Source: Sympetrum striolatum
Taxonomy: Eukaryota; Arthropoda; Insecta; Odonata; Libellulidae
Direction: 5' to 3'
Length of the DNA: 64,000 nucleotides
Assembly (NCBI GenBank): GCA_947579665.1
Contig: OX388343.1
Coordinates: 87,338,254-87,402,253 of the forward strand
The translations under genes were made by a program, and so were the position numbers. The number at the start of each line of letters is the position of its first letter. Position 1 is the first letter of the stretch. The notes under the pieces are model-generated. The model worked only from the letters and a program-made list of their open reading frames with translations. It did not search any database and was not told the DNA's origin. Below, in pieces: positions 39,901 through 54,900 of the stretch.

Positions 39901-42900
39901 AGGGAGAGGGAGAGGTAGGTTACAAAGAACACATATAAACCATCTTGGCATGCTGTTTAATACCCTCACAAGGGAATAAAAGGGCACATGATTCCAGATT
40001 AAAGATCTTAGGATAAATGTTCTTCAGTCTCTTCAACTAATACTTCACCATAACAAAAGTAAACCAGGGTTCACAACATTGATAATAACATGAACTTCTG
40101 AGGAATTTGGCAAGTTCTCATCCAACCCATGTAGTGAGGGGTTTCCATGATATCATAAAGATATTATGTCAGACTTAAATTCTTCCATTCTTACATGGTT
40201 TTATATCTTCAGTAAAGGTTTCATTCATGCTCAATGCTTGTCATTTCAAAAACAGGAAAATTAGAGCAATAACGCTTTCCCAGAAGATATAAGTATCCAT
40301 TGCTTTTAAATTAATCACTCGATATCTTCTCTCAAAATATATAACTAATATCATACAATGAATCACAATCAATGTAGAACAGAAATAACTGCTTCATCAC
40401 CACCATTTATCCATACATATATGTCTACATTTCTCTAGACCATAGACAATACTGAATAGATTACCAAATAAATCTTTGAAACACAAATTGATCCAGCCTT
40501 TTCCTTTTGTATCTGTATTATATTTTCCGTAGCAAAGAAAACTACTTCAAAAATGCGCACATATCTTCTTCCAGAATTTATATAAACACAAATATTCAAT
40601 CAGAACTGAATTTTGCAAAATTATATTTAAACTTCCTACTAAATATGCGTGGATGAAATCAGCCATCCTTTCTAAGATACAATTGACTTGAATTTTCAAA
40701 TCCAAATGTATTGAATATTTAAGCTTTGATGTGATTAGAATAATACAAAATGGACTAGAAAGTTAATATTCATAAATAATGCAATACAGAATTCCTTTGC
40801 GCAGTGATGCTTTTATATTCAATCAACAAAAGAGAAAAATACTTTCCACGAGCTTGAGTTTATTTGTTCAATTTCACTAAAAATGCATGCTCTAATGTAA
40901 GTGTGAAAAAAATCAGGATGCAGAGATTCTTCAATTATGATTTGTCACATACTTTTTCATAATCTTATAGGTATATATTTTTATGATGCAATACTAACAG
41001 AACAACTTTAATTCACTAATCTAAAATGTAATTTTGCTCCCTGAAATAACTCATAAAAAATAGCTATTGACTTTTCTGCAATGAATTTAATTGAGTATTA
41101 AAAAACTATAAGAATTATATATCTTATGGATCAAAGAACATTCTCTCTACCTAGAATATCAACTGCTTATCTATTATAGAGTAAGGTAAAGGATGAGAAC
41201 TTATCATCAACTCCTCTTACTTCTGTATACACGTTAGTCCCAAATATTATTGCACCTTTTAAATATAATAATGTAACCTAGTAAATATAACAGTGGAACC
41301 ATGCTATGATGAAAAGTAAAATCTCAAAGCATAACTGTTTAAATGTTTACCATCTAAATACACACAACATGGATTATTAAATACCTAAAATTTCTTAATA
41401 AAATAAGTCATATCAGACAGTTAACTGTAAAATTTAACCTTATCATCGTGAATTCACAAAATAGGCATTTGTAAATCTGAATCTTTTACATAAATAACTT
41501 TAATATCAGTAATAGATTAATAAAATTATTGACCTCGAGTGAACTGATATCGTTAATAAACATGACATTACAAATATAAGCAACTACTTATTTCAGTCAT
41601 CAAATGAAACTAGTTACTTCAATGATTAAAACTAGATGAAAAGATTAAAAACATACAGTTACACTATTAATTTCTTCAACATTCATTTCATAATTCCAAA
41701 CTATTATCATAACTGCGATCTTTAATTTTTATTAAAAGTTTAAACCAGTAAAAGTCTACTAAAGCATACACCTATTAAAAAAAGTACAAATGATCTCTAG
41801 AAATCAGAAAAATTTTAGAGGGTAATATTATAGAAAACTCTAAGCAACAGCATTCAAATTTCAATAACTGCATTCTCCAAACAGCTTTTTGTAGAATCCC
41901 CATTTTATAATCAAGAAATAAGGAGCAATCCCTGCATATTTATGAACAAATTTTATTTGAAAGATGCAAAATATTTTAACATTTAATTCTTCTGCTGAAT
42001 AATCTCTCAAACAATTAAATTCCCACAGGATTAATTCTATCATTTTGAAATGACCCAAGATAATTACTTTACATATCACTCATGGTACTTAAGCAATAGT
42101 TATGAGTAAAAATACAGGTCTAGTGTAAGCTGTTTCATTACAGAAATGGCATGCTAACCATGACAATTCGAAGATGAAAACAGTCAATGCCATTGATATT
42201 ATCAAGGAGTATCACTTTACAGTCATTTGGAAATATTTTCTAAGTTTATAGTAATAAAACAACTGATATGTACTATAGATAACTACATTCACTACTATGC
42301 TTTATGACAAAACATTTAAAATTACTATTTAATTATTATGATTATTTTCTCTTTTGATATATTACTAACATAAATATAACTAAATGAGAGAGCAGACTGA
42401 ATCACCACACTGATACACATAACTGCTAAAATATATTTAAGATAACGTTAGGTATATTTACTGATTAATACTAAGTATCCAGCACATAAGAGAAGCTCAA
42501 ATTAAACAAGAATGAAATATTTTATCATGTTGTGGACAGGGATTTAAAATTTTTCCAAAAACTGGCCTAATTATTTTATTGAATTATTTTATACAGGTGT
42601 AATTTTGACGAGTATGTCACTAGTAATTATGTTCTTGTCATTACAGAAGATTATGACATCAAATTTGTTCAAATCTCTTTAAGCTCAACAAGAGACTGGA
42701 AATTGATATATAAACCTGAGGAACCTTGTTATCTAATTAATAAAAATCCTGAATTAAGACACCCACAAAAAACCTGAAAACATATAACACAACATATAAA
42801 ATTTCTATGACCAATGAAATAAGAAAATGATTAAGTATATGCTTTTATGATTCAATTGAAATCAGTCTCTATATATGTTTCATAATAGGCGATTTAATTC

Positions 42901-45900
42901 TACACGGGAGTCAAATATTTCAAGTTTCCTAATTCATACACATAATTCATGGAAACAATTATGTCAGAAAATAAGGAAACCTTCCTCATCAGTCCACAAC
43001 ATGTTAAATACCATAATTATACCAAGTCATTAAATGTGAAGATCAATAAGAGGATTGTTAAATATTGCATACATACATTTTAATTCAAGAAAATTTATTT
43101 TAGAAATATAGTAGTAAAATTACCTCATTAATTTTCTTGTTGTGCCAGAAGACCTTGATAAACCTGTTATTTAACACTGCTTCTGTACTTCTGTAGGCAG
43201 CATTTGCTTCTGCATGACTGGAGAAAGTAATCAAGGCTGCTTCAGGATCTCCCTCATAGCTGACCTGATGTTAAAAAAACATAATTCACATGAAATGAAA
43301 CACAATGCTTTAGTTATCATTAATTAAAACTCAATCATAGCTAACATTTTACAATGTATAACCAGATTGTGAACACTTAACTTATCCAATAGAAACACGA
43401 ACTCCAAAAAAAAAAACAGTTAGAAAATTACATGTAAAAGGAGTTTAGAGCTTTTCATCAAACTGTGAGCAATAAAGCAGCAAAAGTAGAGATATGTTCA
43501 GTCAAATATCAGAAGTATTGCTCAAGAAAAGTGCTCCTACCACTAAAACTGGCTTGAGATATGCAAAAGGTAGATGAAACCAAAAAGACAGAACCATTCT
43601 AAAGAAAACACTTGATTGTTTAGGTCATTATATAATAGAATTCTTTTACAAGTGAAGGATAAAATTCAAATACAACAAAACCACAAAATTAAAAAAAAAA
43701 TAATTGTAATTCATGTTTAATAGCTTATCACCATTGTCAGCCAGTAATATGAGTATAGATTAGCATATATTCTGTGGCTTAACTTAGTAAAACTCCATAT
43801 CCTACCAACAAATAATAAAGATATAATGGGTCAAAGTGGAAGACCAAAAAGAGAATAAACAAAAAAAAGACAACTGAATAAAGTAGAGGTAATAGATGTT
43901 AAGAAAAAGAAAGAAAGGTTGTACAAATAAAACAAATATATGATGAGTTCAGTGAGTGAAGAATACTAAGGTAGCATAGCATGGGATCTTTCTCATTATA
44001 TAAATGGGAGTAGTGAATTTCTTAAGCCTCAACAATTCTAGATAGTAAAACACAATACAGAAAAAAATACCTGTATATTCACTATTTTCCCAAACTTGGC
44101 AAAATGGTTGTTCAAATGGGCAATATTGTTCAATCCACGTGGAACTTTTTTCAATTCTAAGGAACAATTGTTAGGATTGTTTTTACGTGGTCCTAGACGA
44201 CTATAATCAAATCCAGTTTTCTTCTTACTAGGACCCACATCGTCCATTTCTATTGTTTCTGGCTCCTGAAATGTAAGAAAATAAACGACATTAGACAAAT
44301 GAGGATAAAATATTATGGGAATTTATTTTATTATAGACTCTACTATATTTATCTAAACATCTTTCCTGATCTATTAATATAAATATAATGTTATATCTGT
44401 ATATATCGCATATTGATCTATTAATCACAAAGTTTTTCAGAGAAAATCAGTGGTAGATGGCATTTATAAAGTAATTCTTCTGTTTTCTACACACAATTTC
44501 TAATCAAAACTTTCTGATTTGTTTAACAAACTCCTGGTGATCCAGCCATTTGAAAATTTAGAAATTAAATGACAACTGTAAACATACTCAAAATAAATAA
44601 TATTGATCAATACACTGCATGGTCATAAATACGTAGAATAATTAATTATAATGATTAATTTTATGCTTTTAACATTCAAATGAGACACCTCTGAATAGTT
44701 TTATTAATAGACGATTAGATTCTATGGAGAATCGCATCTTTAAAGCTTCCAAACTCACATACTTGATTAATGGAAAAATTCTCAGCAATATAAAAATGTC
44801 ATGAAATAACTTATATCACGAAAGATATACAGTAATTTAACACCTGAAACTTCAATTAAGTTTTTTCACAGCTACAATTTCATCACCAAGAGTGAAGAAT
44901 TCCGTTCTCAGAATAAAAACCAATAACTAAATTTATATTCAAGATATCAGCATGAAACCAAGTATAAATGAAAGTTTCAACATTTATCTAAATATTACTT
45001 GCAACAAGTTTTGTCACGTGAGAGATAAAAAATTTTAGGTGACACATTAATTGGTCTATACCAATATTTCTTTGAGGCTAAGCTCTACTTATACAATTTT
45101 TTTAGTAACTAGCAACTAAATAGCATGTGGTTTTTATTTTTACTAACGATGCAAAGAGCAACTAAAATTAAAAAAAAAAATGTAATATTAGATTGATAGA
45201 TAATATTAGCAGTGTTAAAAATGATCATGGGTGAAAATTCAGGATAACTGTACTTAAAATTGGAGTTGCTGTAATACGCATAACAAAAATATACCAAGCA
45301 CCTGTATGTGCAAAGAATGACTCTTTTTTAATGAGAATATATCTATACTGTATTACATGAAAATAAAGCTTCAAAAGGTGAAGAAGTGAAGAGAGACGCT
45401 GCACATAATAGTAAGTCTGAGGGCGTTTAGAGGTTAAAAAAAAGCAAACCAACCTCCAGTGTGGTAAGGTAAGGCCCATTGTTGTCCAATCGCATACGTT
45501 TATAATTTGTGAAGTTTTGCTGATTGTTCTCAGGTAAAGTATGTTTCTGAGTTTGATGAATGTGGGCATTATCAGACACAGGAACACTGATGAGCTCCCT
45601 TTGGGGAGGATGCTGCTGCTGCTGCTGAGGGCCACTACCTCCGCCAGACAATCCTCCTCCTCCACCACCATAACCAACTTGCCTTGGTGCAGAATGTCGC
45701 ATCCCTCCTCTCATTCCTGAATAAAATGAAAGGAATGAACATGAGCTAAATCTCAGGGGAATATCTATTGATAAATTTAGACCTTAATTATTGGAGAAGA
45801 ATAAGAACCAAACTGTCTTCTTCTTATTCAAAATATATGACAGAATAATACAAGATTGAATCAAGATGGATTCATTCAGTTTATCATGAGAATGTAAAAA

Positions 45901-48900
45901 AGCAATCTGAAGCACTTTGGTATATTTAAAAGGAGACAAAAATTAAATTTAGATAATAGAAATAATTTATGAGAATATCTTATAACAGTTTCATCCATTA
46001 TGTCACTGAAATATTTAGACAAGCAGTGCAAATCAAACAGAAAAACACATTATTATTTCCAAAAATTATTTTCTGTAAAACTAACCAGGAGGTGGACCTC
46101 TAAACTGTATTCTTCCCCAATTCATTCTTGGTTCCATGCTTGGGGCGTCAGGGTTGTATTCTGAAAGTAGAAAAGCTACATTTTAAAATAGTTGCAAGGA
46201 ATAATAATCATAATTATCACACTTATCACTGAATAAATGCCTGCATTTTGTATATAACCACTTGAAATACAAACAGTTCTTGAGTTGCACAAGTGGACCA
46301 TTCCTAGACTGTTTATGTGAGTGAAATTTCACCAATGCTGGATGGAACATGCTTATTCAAGTAAATTAGATAAATGGAGCATCAAATGTTTCTGAATTAG
46401 TATTTACTGTACTTTTAAGCCATTAGAATTTGTTAAATAAATCCAGGTCAATTCAAGAAGAACATTTGTGATTTGGGAACAGTAAGTATGAATGAAGAAT
46501 GGTATTTGATATTTTCTACCATTCCGGGAACATACAAAAGTTCTGGCAATAAACAATAATAATGTAGATTAGGTTAGAAGCTTAATTTTACCCCTATTGT
46601 AAGAAATATTCCTTACTAATGGTAATCTTGGTCAATAGTCATTATTGGCAAATTATTGCTGGATTGATTCAAGATCATCTAAGTATTAAAAAGATGTACA
46701 TGTGCAATCCTGACTTGTTCTCACCAATACATGGTTATAGTATAAATTTCTGGTTTATGGTAGTTAAGTGAGGTTTTTTAAAGGTCCATCCCTAGGCGCC
46801 GTTTTTACAGCTTTATTTCAGTTTTTTTCCCACGACTCGAGCTCCGAGCTGATAAAGGACCTCGACTTATCAACAGATATCAGCATTTATCAAACGAGAG
46901 GTAAAGAAAGGCGTGCAGTACGATTTGAAAAGTTATAAACAATTGCAATATACAACAATTTAATATCTTCGGCATGTCCCTCGTCTTAAAACAAGTACAT
47001 GAGTCTTATGATCTACGCTCTACGTTAAAAATCAAGGTTTTTTATGTTTTCTATAGAAATTACCCGGTGAGTTATAGCAACGCTGTATTGCCAGGAGATC
47101 CAGAGGCGAGGATTTCATGTATTTGAATGTGGAAGATATTCATATCCCTTTAATAGTTTGTTATTCATATCCATTTTACATACTAACTCATCCCTCCTGG
47201 CAATGCAGCATTGCCATAACTCAACAGGTAATTTCTATAGAAAACATAAAAACCTTAATTTTCATTGTAAAACGTAGATCAAAAGACGCATATACTTGTC
47301 TTAAGATGAAGGATACAACGGATATATCAAATTGTTGTATATTGCAATTTTTTATAACTTTTCAAATTGTACTGCACACCTTTCTTTACCTCTCGTTTGA
47401 TAAATGCTGGTATCTGCTGATAAGTCGAGGTCCCGTATCAGCTCCGAGCTCGAGTTGTGGGGAAAAAACTGTGATAAAGCTGAAAAAGGGGCGAGTAGGG
47501 ATGGACCTTAAAAAACCTCACATAATTACCATTTACCAAATTTCCTGATTGAACTGAAAGATGTCATCCTACAACTGATGAGTTATACAGAATTCAAGAA
47601 AATCAAATCAAGTAGTCTGTGAAGGCTAACTACAATTGAAACTCATAAGATCAATGTCAATTGCATATCTTCTTCAACCCTCATGAAGACTGACACCATC
47701 TTCTAGTTGCCATATGATGTCAATACAATGATTGAACTATTCAAACATGAGAAACTAACTGTGAACCCAAAAAAATGACAAAGCCCTGTCTTCTTTTTCA
47801 ATATTGTTATAAATGAAACCAACTCATTCAGATGACAATGGTGGTGAATAATGAATTGATGATGTTAATTTTGCAGCAAGATTCTCTTTCTGCAGCAAAC
47901 CAATATTAGTAAAATAAGATTGTGACTCAGACCGATCCTCAGACCAAAAGGTGGAGAGAGAAAGAGAGAACCAACAAAGCTGAACAGGGCCACAGAATAT
48001 CAAAAAACCAAGTGCAATGATAAATTCTGCCTACATGATATCAACTTAGTGATATGTGAGATTCTTACAGTTTGAAATCGTTTATAAATAATATCAATGA
48101 TGATAGTGATAGAATTAAGTCATAATTTGTAGTAAAAAAATTGACCCTCTGAAGATAAGTATTCAAGACATCTCAAGGGGTAAAAATAAATGTTATATGT
48201 AGTCTTATTTTAAGGTAAACACTATCACATTAGAAACCAATAAATAAGGGATCTACATCTACATTAATACCCTACAAGCTGCCTTTCGGCATGTGGCAGG
48301 GGGGCTAGGGGGATACCCACCACTGTGCTACAGGTATTGCCTAATATTGTGCAAGTACCATGACCTGGTGGCAAAATGAAGTACCATTTTGAGGATATTT
48401 TCTAAACACATTCATCTCTTCCCAGTGGCGCAGCAAGGGGGGGGTTTAAACCCCCCCAAGAGTCAAGTCCAATGACTAGCTCCATCCTTTTTTTCTGCTG
48501 AAGAGTACAAAACCCCAATCAACACGCAAGTCTTACAAATACACAGCTAGGGTTTGCTTGATAAATTCAGCAAAAGCTTCGCTGAATTTATCTATATACT
48601 CGTAAATATGGCTTCGATGTCAGCTAAGTAGATGTTTTCGGTAGCAGAGCAGAGGCCTAGTGTCGACATCGATATCAATGGGACGCTACTATACGAGTGT
48701 TTTGCACACAACGTTCAACGTGTGCACTTCTTAAGCCTATCCTTTAGTTAGATGACTCGCACCATAAGATATGATTCCCATGAGAAAAATTCAAAAGTGC
48801 TGATTCGTTTACTCCTCGCAAAAATAAAAGGGAACATTCGAGAAGAAATTCGAAACTTACACCCTGAAAACAGATTTTAAGATTACGTTTGAGGGACAAA

Positions 48901-51900
48901 CAGATTCATAAAAGCTCAGTTAGATCTTCTGCATGTAACTGCTCTAATGGTGTGAATGCAAAACTTGGCTCGTGAGTAGAGCTTTTGAGAAATTCACAGT
49001 TAACAATTCGAAGAAAAGTTTAGTTGGATTTTTGGATTTCATAAGTTACAGATGGACATCCAAAAATTGTTTTAACAGTCCGCTAATAGCTCGAGACCTT
49101 TATTGAAAAAACGTTAGTTAATGGCTATGTTGTTTTTTTGTGAAATGACCACTATTAGATGCATAAATTAAAATTGTCTTATTTTAGGGTAGTCATCGGA
49201 GGGCACATCTGAAGATGAGTTTAGCAACTATTCCAAAGGTACTGGTTCCTTTATGAAGCATTCTGGACGATTAAAAGTCTTTAAAGTAGACTCTTCATTA
49301 CTCCTGATGATAGAAAAAATACTGATCCTTATTTTATGATTACCTGTTAATTTGATGTATATTTACGAAAATAATTCAACACCCAAATGTCCGTAGAAAT
49401 TTGAAAAAGTATTGGAGCAATACAAGATATCAGTAAAATTAATTTTCAATTATATTATTAATAATATACCATTTTGGAAGCAAATTGGTCAGCTGAAAGG
49501 TATTGTACGCGTATGGTATGCACAGATTTATCGGAACTGTAACTTGGGGACTCGAAATAAATTTCATATACTGTTAAAACTATGACTTCGATTCCTCAGC
49601 TTCCTTGTCGTTGTAGCCAATTTTTCTCTGGCGATAGAATCCAACGAAACTCATGACTTATCCGGTCAACCACATGGTCATTCAATGCCCCTTTAAAATT
49701 TCAATTCATGGAAAACTTTTGATTTCTTTGAACACTCAGTGCGTAATACTGGGTTTGCGTCAGCTATCTGCTGGTTAAAACACCTAACTATTACTTAGTC
49801 TAAATAAAATTTAAGTTGACGTCTTCATATTTTCACCTTTGTATGTAAATCTAATTCTGCAAATTCAATTATAATATCAACTACTAGCAGTTGCCTACTG
49901 CCTGCTCCGCAGCCAGGCCTGCATCTGTCGTCCCTAATTTTGCAAATTTTTTCATCTCAGCCAAAAAAAGTCAAATAGTACCTGAAATTTTGTGTTGCCC
50001 ATGTTACATTGGACCCATTGGCTATGCTAAACCTACCCATTAAAATTTTTGGACGCAATGCCAAAAAAGAGAGGAGAGAGTGAGTGCCCATGATTTTTCG
50101 CCCCAATGCAGAGCAAGGCCAGCAGTATTTATACCCTGAGGTGAGGCTATTTTTGGGAGCATTTAAATTTATGCACGCCTGTGCGTGCAGGCTGTGAGGA
50201 CAGACGGACAGACACGATTCTGTCTTAATATATATAGGATAATCAAGAGTCCACTGTATTTTTTAATGCAGCCGAATTTTTAATGTTCGGTACGAGATAC
50301 ATTCAATTGAACACTTCGCTAATACATAAATAACGAAATCAGGCTCAATTGTAAGCCTATCAGAAAATTTCATCTGATATAAAGATTTTTGTTTCTTAGG
50401 GAGAATTATTTTATAAATGAAGGATGAGGTCACTCCTAAGAAAGCTCGAGTAGATGTTTCGTGCAATGCAGCTGACAAGTCTCACTCGAGTCAGTCATCA
50501 CGCTTGGATATTGGATTATTCATTTGATAATAGATAAAAATCCGAATTCTCAAACTATTCTTAGAAGTATATCGAAGGACACATGCACATTCTATTATTC
50601 CAGCAATAATTGAAAAAGAACGAAGAGCGGGATGTGGTGGTTCTGTTGTCTGCTCCAGATGCCAAGAACCAAGAAAACAGTCAAAACACAATTCGATTTG
50701 TTACCATATTTCTTATCATTTTGATGGTTTATTCTATGGTTTCTGATTGTTTCAGGATCGATTCGTGAACCACCTGTAACCGTTCCGCGACCAACCGGTT
50801 GGGAAACGCTGTTATAGACTGACGACACAACTAAAATGGAGATTCTGAGCAATCCATGGAATGATTTTGTGATTTTCTTACTTAAAAATTTTAATTCTTG
50901 GTTTTGAAACAAAAATTATAGTTTTTGAGAACCCTTTTTTATTATTTTCAGTTTAGGTATTTACTAAATTGAAATATCCTCTTTTTAATAAAATATCTTA
51001 GTTATCAAATCTAATTAACTTTAGATTAAAAGAAGCAAATTGACATGGAATAGATTTATTTATACTACTACCACAGAAGAAATTGTTACAGATGACCCAG
51101 GGTTTCGAGGCATAGCATCATCTTCTGGTGCATACATATAAGAACTCACTCTAGTTCTTATATGTATGCACCTGAAGATGATGCTATGCATCGAAACCCT
51201 GGGTCGTCTGTAACAATTTCTTCTGTGGTAGTATTATAAATAAATCTATCCCTTGTCAATTTGCTTCTTTTGCCATGGAATACCTACAAGTAAAGCCTCA
51301 TTTCGTCGAATTTAACTTTAGATTCTTTCACTTTCACGAATAATCTATCATTGAGTGCCCACATCCGAAATATATGGGAAAAGGCACTTAAGAAACTTGG
51401 CTTCGTTAAAATAATAGTCTGTAGGAGCGAAGAAAAAGTTTGCGAGCGATGTTACTTAGCGTTAGTTAGGCCTCACCTTGAGTATGCATGTAGAGAAATG
51501 GACCCCGCCAAAAATGTCATATTCGGGATTTAGAAAAAGTACAACGAAAGGCAATACGATTTGTAAAGAATTGCTACGATAAAACAGCGAGTGTAACTCA
51601 GATGTTACAAGACGCAGGATGGGAATTAATAGAAGATAGAAGACAAATTCAAAGGATAAATTTATTAAATGAGTTCAGAGAAATTACGGTTTTCAAATGA
51701 TGTAACCGATATAATGCGACCCCCCTGTTATATGGGCCGTTCTGATACTGCCAGAAAGATTAGGGAAATAGATGCTAGAACGAAGTTCGTTTTTTCGTTT
51801 TCTCGGACCCCACCCATTGGCAAATCCTAGCTGTGCCACTGTCTCTTCCCCATATTACCCTTCTCCCAACCCATATTGTATACTTCTAATGAAACTTCAT

Positions 51901-54900
51901 GAGAAACAGATTAATTAATGGTTATAATGGAATAGTCTGCCCCACAGAATTATTCAGATTGAACAGGAATCAAACCTCAAGATATCTAATTAATTCTTCT
52001 GAAAACACATTATTTTTATAGTAACAATGAATTTTGTGGAACATAATAACCATTAATGAGCAGTGAACACAATAGTGCCCACCAGAATTCTCTTGTAATC
52101 TAAGAAATTTCGAGTGTTAAGAGTGTAAGATAGTATAAAGGAATGATGAAAAACCTAACGAAAGGATCACAAAGGTGATTTTATGCAATACTATGTTGGC
52201 AGACCAGTTATTTCAAGATAATACTTGTTCCAACATTAATGACAGCAGGGAATTATAGACAAAGAACAAGTGCTTCACAGCTTACCCATATTTCCTCGTG
52301 GATGAGACAAGCCTCCCATGGAGTGGTGAGACTGATGATGATGAAGATGAGGTCTCCCTCCGACATGAGGACCCATCATTCCCCTGGGGTGATGAGGGCC
52401 AACTTGTGGAGGAGGAGGATGACTGAGAGAAGCACCGACTACCACCGGAGGAGGGGGAGGAGGTGGTGGAGGAGGGTGAGGGGGAGTGTTTGGAGGAAGG
52501 GGGGGAGGATGCTGAGGAGGAACTCTGGTGCCGGCAGCACCCCCAAATGCCAATACCCTACTGAGGGATACGTCCTCAAGGACAACTGGATCATTTCCAT
52601 GATCATACGGACACAGATCTCCTCTCATGCAATAGCCCTTCTCTGCAATACAAATGTGATTCAATATCAATGCACATGAAATTCTTTGAAAGAATTAAGC
52701 CTTTAAAAACCTTCTGCATACATGTTAGATAAAGAGATGAATCATTTATTTTTCATTTATGTTCATTGAAGTTTTAATAAAATTCCTCATATTTGGAATA
52801 AAATTATCACTAGTAAATTCATTTTACAATCAAATGATAATAACTAAGATGATTGTCAATTTTCCGAGTCTTATCAAACGTTGATAGCTTAAAAATTCGG
52901 AATATTTTATAACAGTTTTCATGAACCTAAGCCATAAGCACTGATTGAAGGTATGAATGAGGATATCTAATGGATTATCTTTATAATACTACTTATTATT
53001 ACCTAATGGTTTGAATTTTAGGAATGAAAAAACTCTGAGGGTGATTAAGAAACCTTCATGCCTGATAGTAAATGCATGTTCTAGATGAGATTCCCAAGAT
53101 AGACCACTGCAATAACCTTGCACTAAGCCAAAGGACATAAGGCAAAGAACATCTTGAAGATAACAGTAATTTATATTCATTACAACATGGGTATATACAA
53201 AGATGAGTGATGTTTCTGATATACTGAATGTCTATATATATTTATTTAACAAATAAAAATATATGCTAACACCTACATCCACCGACTATATTACATATAT
53301 AATCTTACCATCAAAATCTCGGCACCTTCTTTTGGGAATGTAGGCTGTTGATCCAGCTCCATCCACAGCCATAGATGGCACTGAAGCAGCCTGTTGTGGC
53401 GTTGGAACACCAGGGACAGCAGAGCCTGCTGGCCCAGGAGGAACACCAGCTTGTGAAGGTGTGACGACAGGCACTACTGATGCGACACCAGTGGGCACTA
53501 CTCCAGGTGGAGGAGGAGCAGCACTGACTACACTCTGAATGCTTTGGGATGTGGTCGTCAAACGCATATCCACATCTCCATGATTACTGTCCTGAGTAGG
53601 TGTACCAGCACCAGATAGTGGCTCCTTCTTAGTATCTCTCAAGTGTTCTACAGAGAATCAAAAACAAGGATATTATTTAGATGATGGCTAATAATAATTA
53701 TCTTATAGTAATAACTTAAAAACCAGTTGGATCAATGATTGAGTAATCCTGTTTTGATAATTTATAAACAGAAAAGATGTATCTGAGATATGGTAAATGT
53801 TAAAAGCATCAAATTTTACAATGATGAGCTTACTTCCACCGCAGTGTGACATCATTTATTTAAGTTTCCACAAATATTACTTAATTCATCCTAGCAAGAG
53901 AAAATTTCAAAACATTTATTAAAGAAGCTAAACATGATTAGTAACCTCAATTTATATTTATAAAAGCTTAAGTTAATCAATAAATATAGGGCTTATTCAT
54001 TAAAGTATATAAAATGTAATCAATATAATATAAATACTATATAGATTAAACTGAATATTAATTAAGTTTCAGTTATTATAAGCTGTTGATGCTTCATTAT
54101 TCATATTTATGACTAATAGGCAATCCACCAACATATTTTTGTTGTAATCAGCCAAATTCAAATATGTAGTTCTGAATGATCAATATATTGTTATAATATT
54201 CAAGCACAAAACATGATCCAATTCTTAAACAGTCTAAGGAGTGATTACATACTCATTATCAAAAGCAAGGAAGAGAAAAGATTCTTCCTGAATGTTGTTA
54301 AAATTCAATCCTAAGCATACAGATTCATGTAAAACAACGGAAGACAAATGAGAAATGTCAAAAAGTAATTAACTCACCAGGTGATCGGCTTCTTGAACGT
54401 GATCTATTGTGCAGCATACCAGGCCCTTGGGGTGGTGGAGTATGAGACCTAGACCTGGGGCTTAAAGAAGAGCCTTTGGCAGAGGAATGGGGTGGAACAG
54501 GAGAACAGCTGCGACTTCTGTACCTGCCGCTTCCTCCTCCAACTCTTGGGTGTCCATGTCTTGGAGAACGAGAGCTTGATCTGGAACCACCATCACCACG
54601 ACGAGGAGATTTTGAACGTGAATAACTGGACCTGGAAAATCAAATATTTTAGTGAAAGAATAGTAAAAACAAATTTACAGAACACTTCAAGTAAAACTAT
54701 GCAAAAAATGCAAAAATTGATTTATCATTTTGAGGTAGCAAAAATATAAAATCAAGGAGATTGAAATAGAAATTCTTATGATGGTATCTGATTTTAAAGC
54801 ATGGGATATCAATACAAATAATTATGAAAATAAGATTGAATAATGGATTTGGGTGACTGATACCAAACATTTTATGAAAACTACTCCTTTCTTTATACAA

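Larger units (their letters stand above)
48423..51841. mobile_element. hAT DNA transposon, degenerate, about 3.4 kb, with nested insertions
   Basis: The left TIR CAGTGGCGCAGCAAGG and the right TIR, CAGTGGCACAGCTAGG read from the other strand, match at 14 of 16 positions. The exact 8-bp duplication TCTCTTCC occurs at 48415-48422 and 51842-51849. No intact transposase frame remains. The interior has been invaded by a Penelope-like insertion (51028-51311), a LINE fragment (51341-51780) and possibly a second hAT end at 50811. It lies in an RBM26 intron. Confidence 0.85.

Noticed and set aside
47117..47548. 143-codon plus-strand open frame
   Set aside because: It runs through the spacer and right arm of a foldback repeat and resembles no transposase.
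51028..51149. Second hammerhead ribozyme on the minus strand of the left arm
   Set aside because: The CUGA box is CAGA there and stem II has a mismatch, so the catalytic core is broken.
52239..52679. 146-codon plus-strand open frame rich in R and W
   Set aside because: Antisense shadow of the RBM26 exon 52286-52642, whose proline and histidine codons read as arginine and tryptophan on the other strand.
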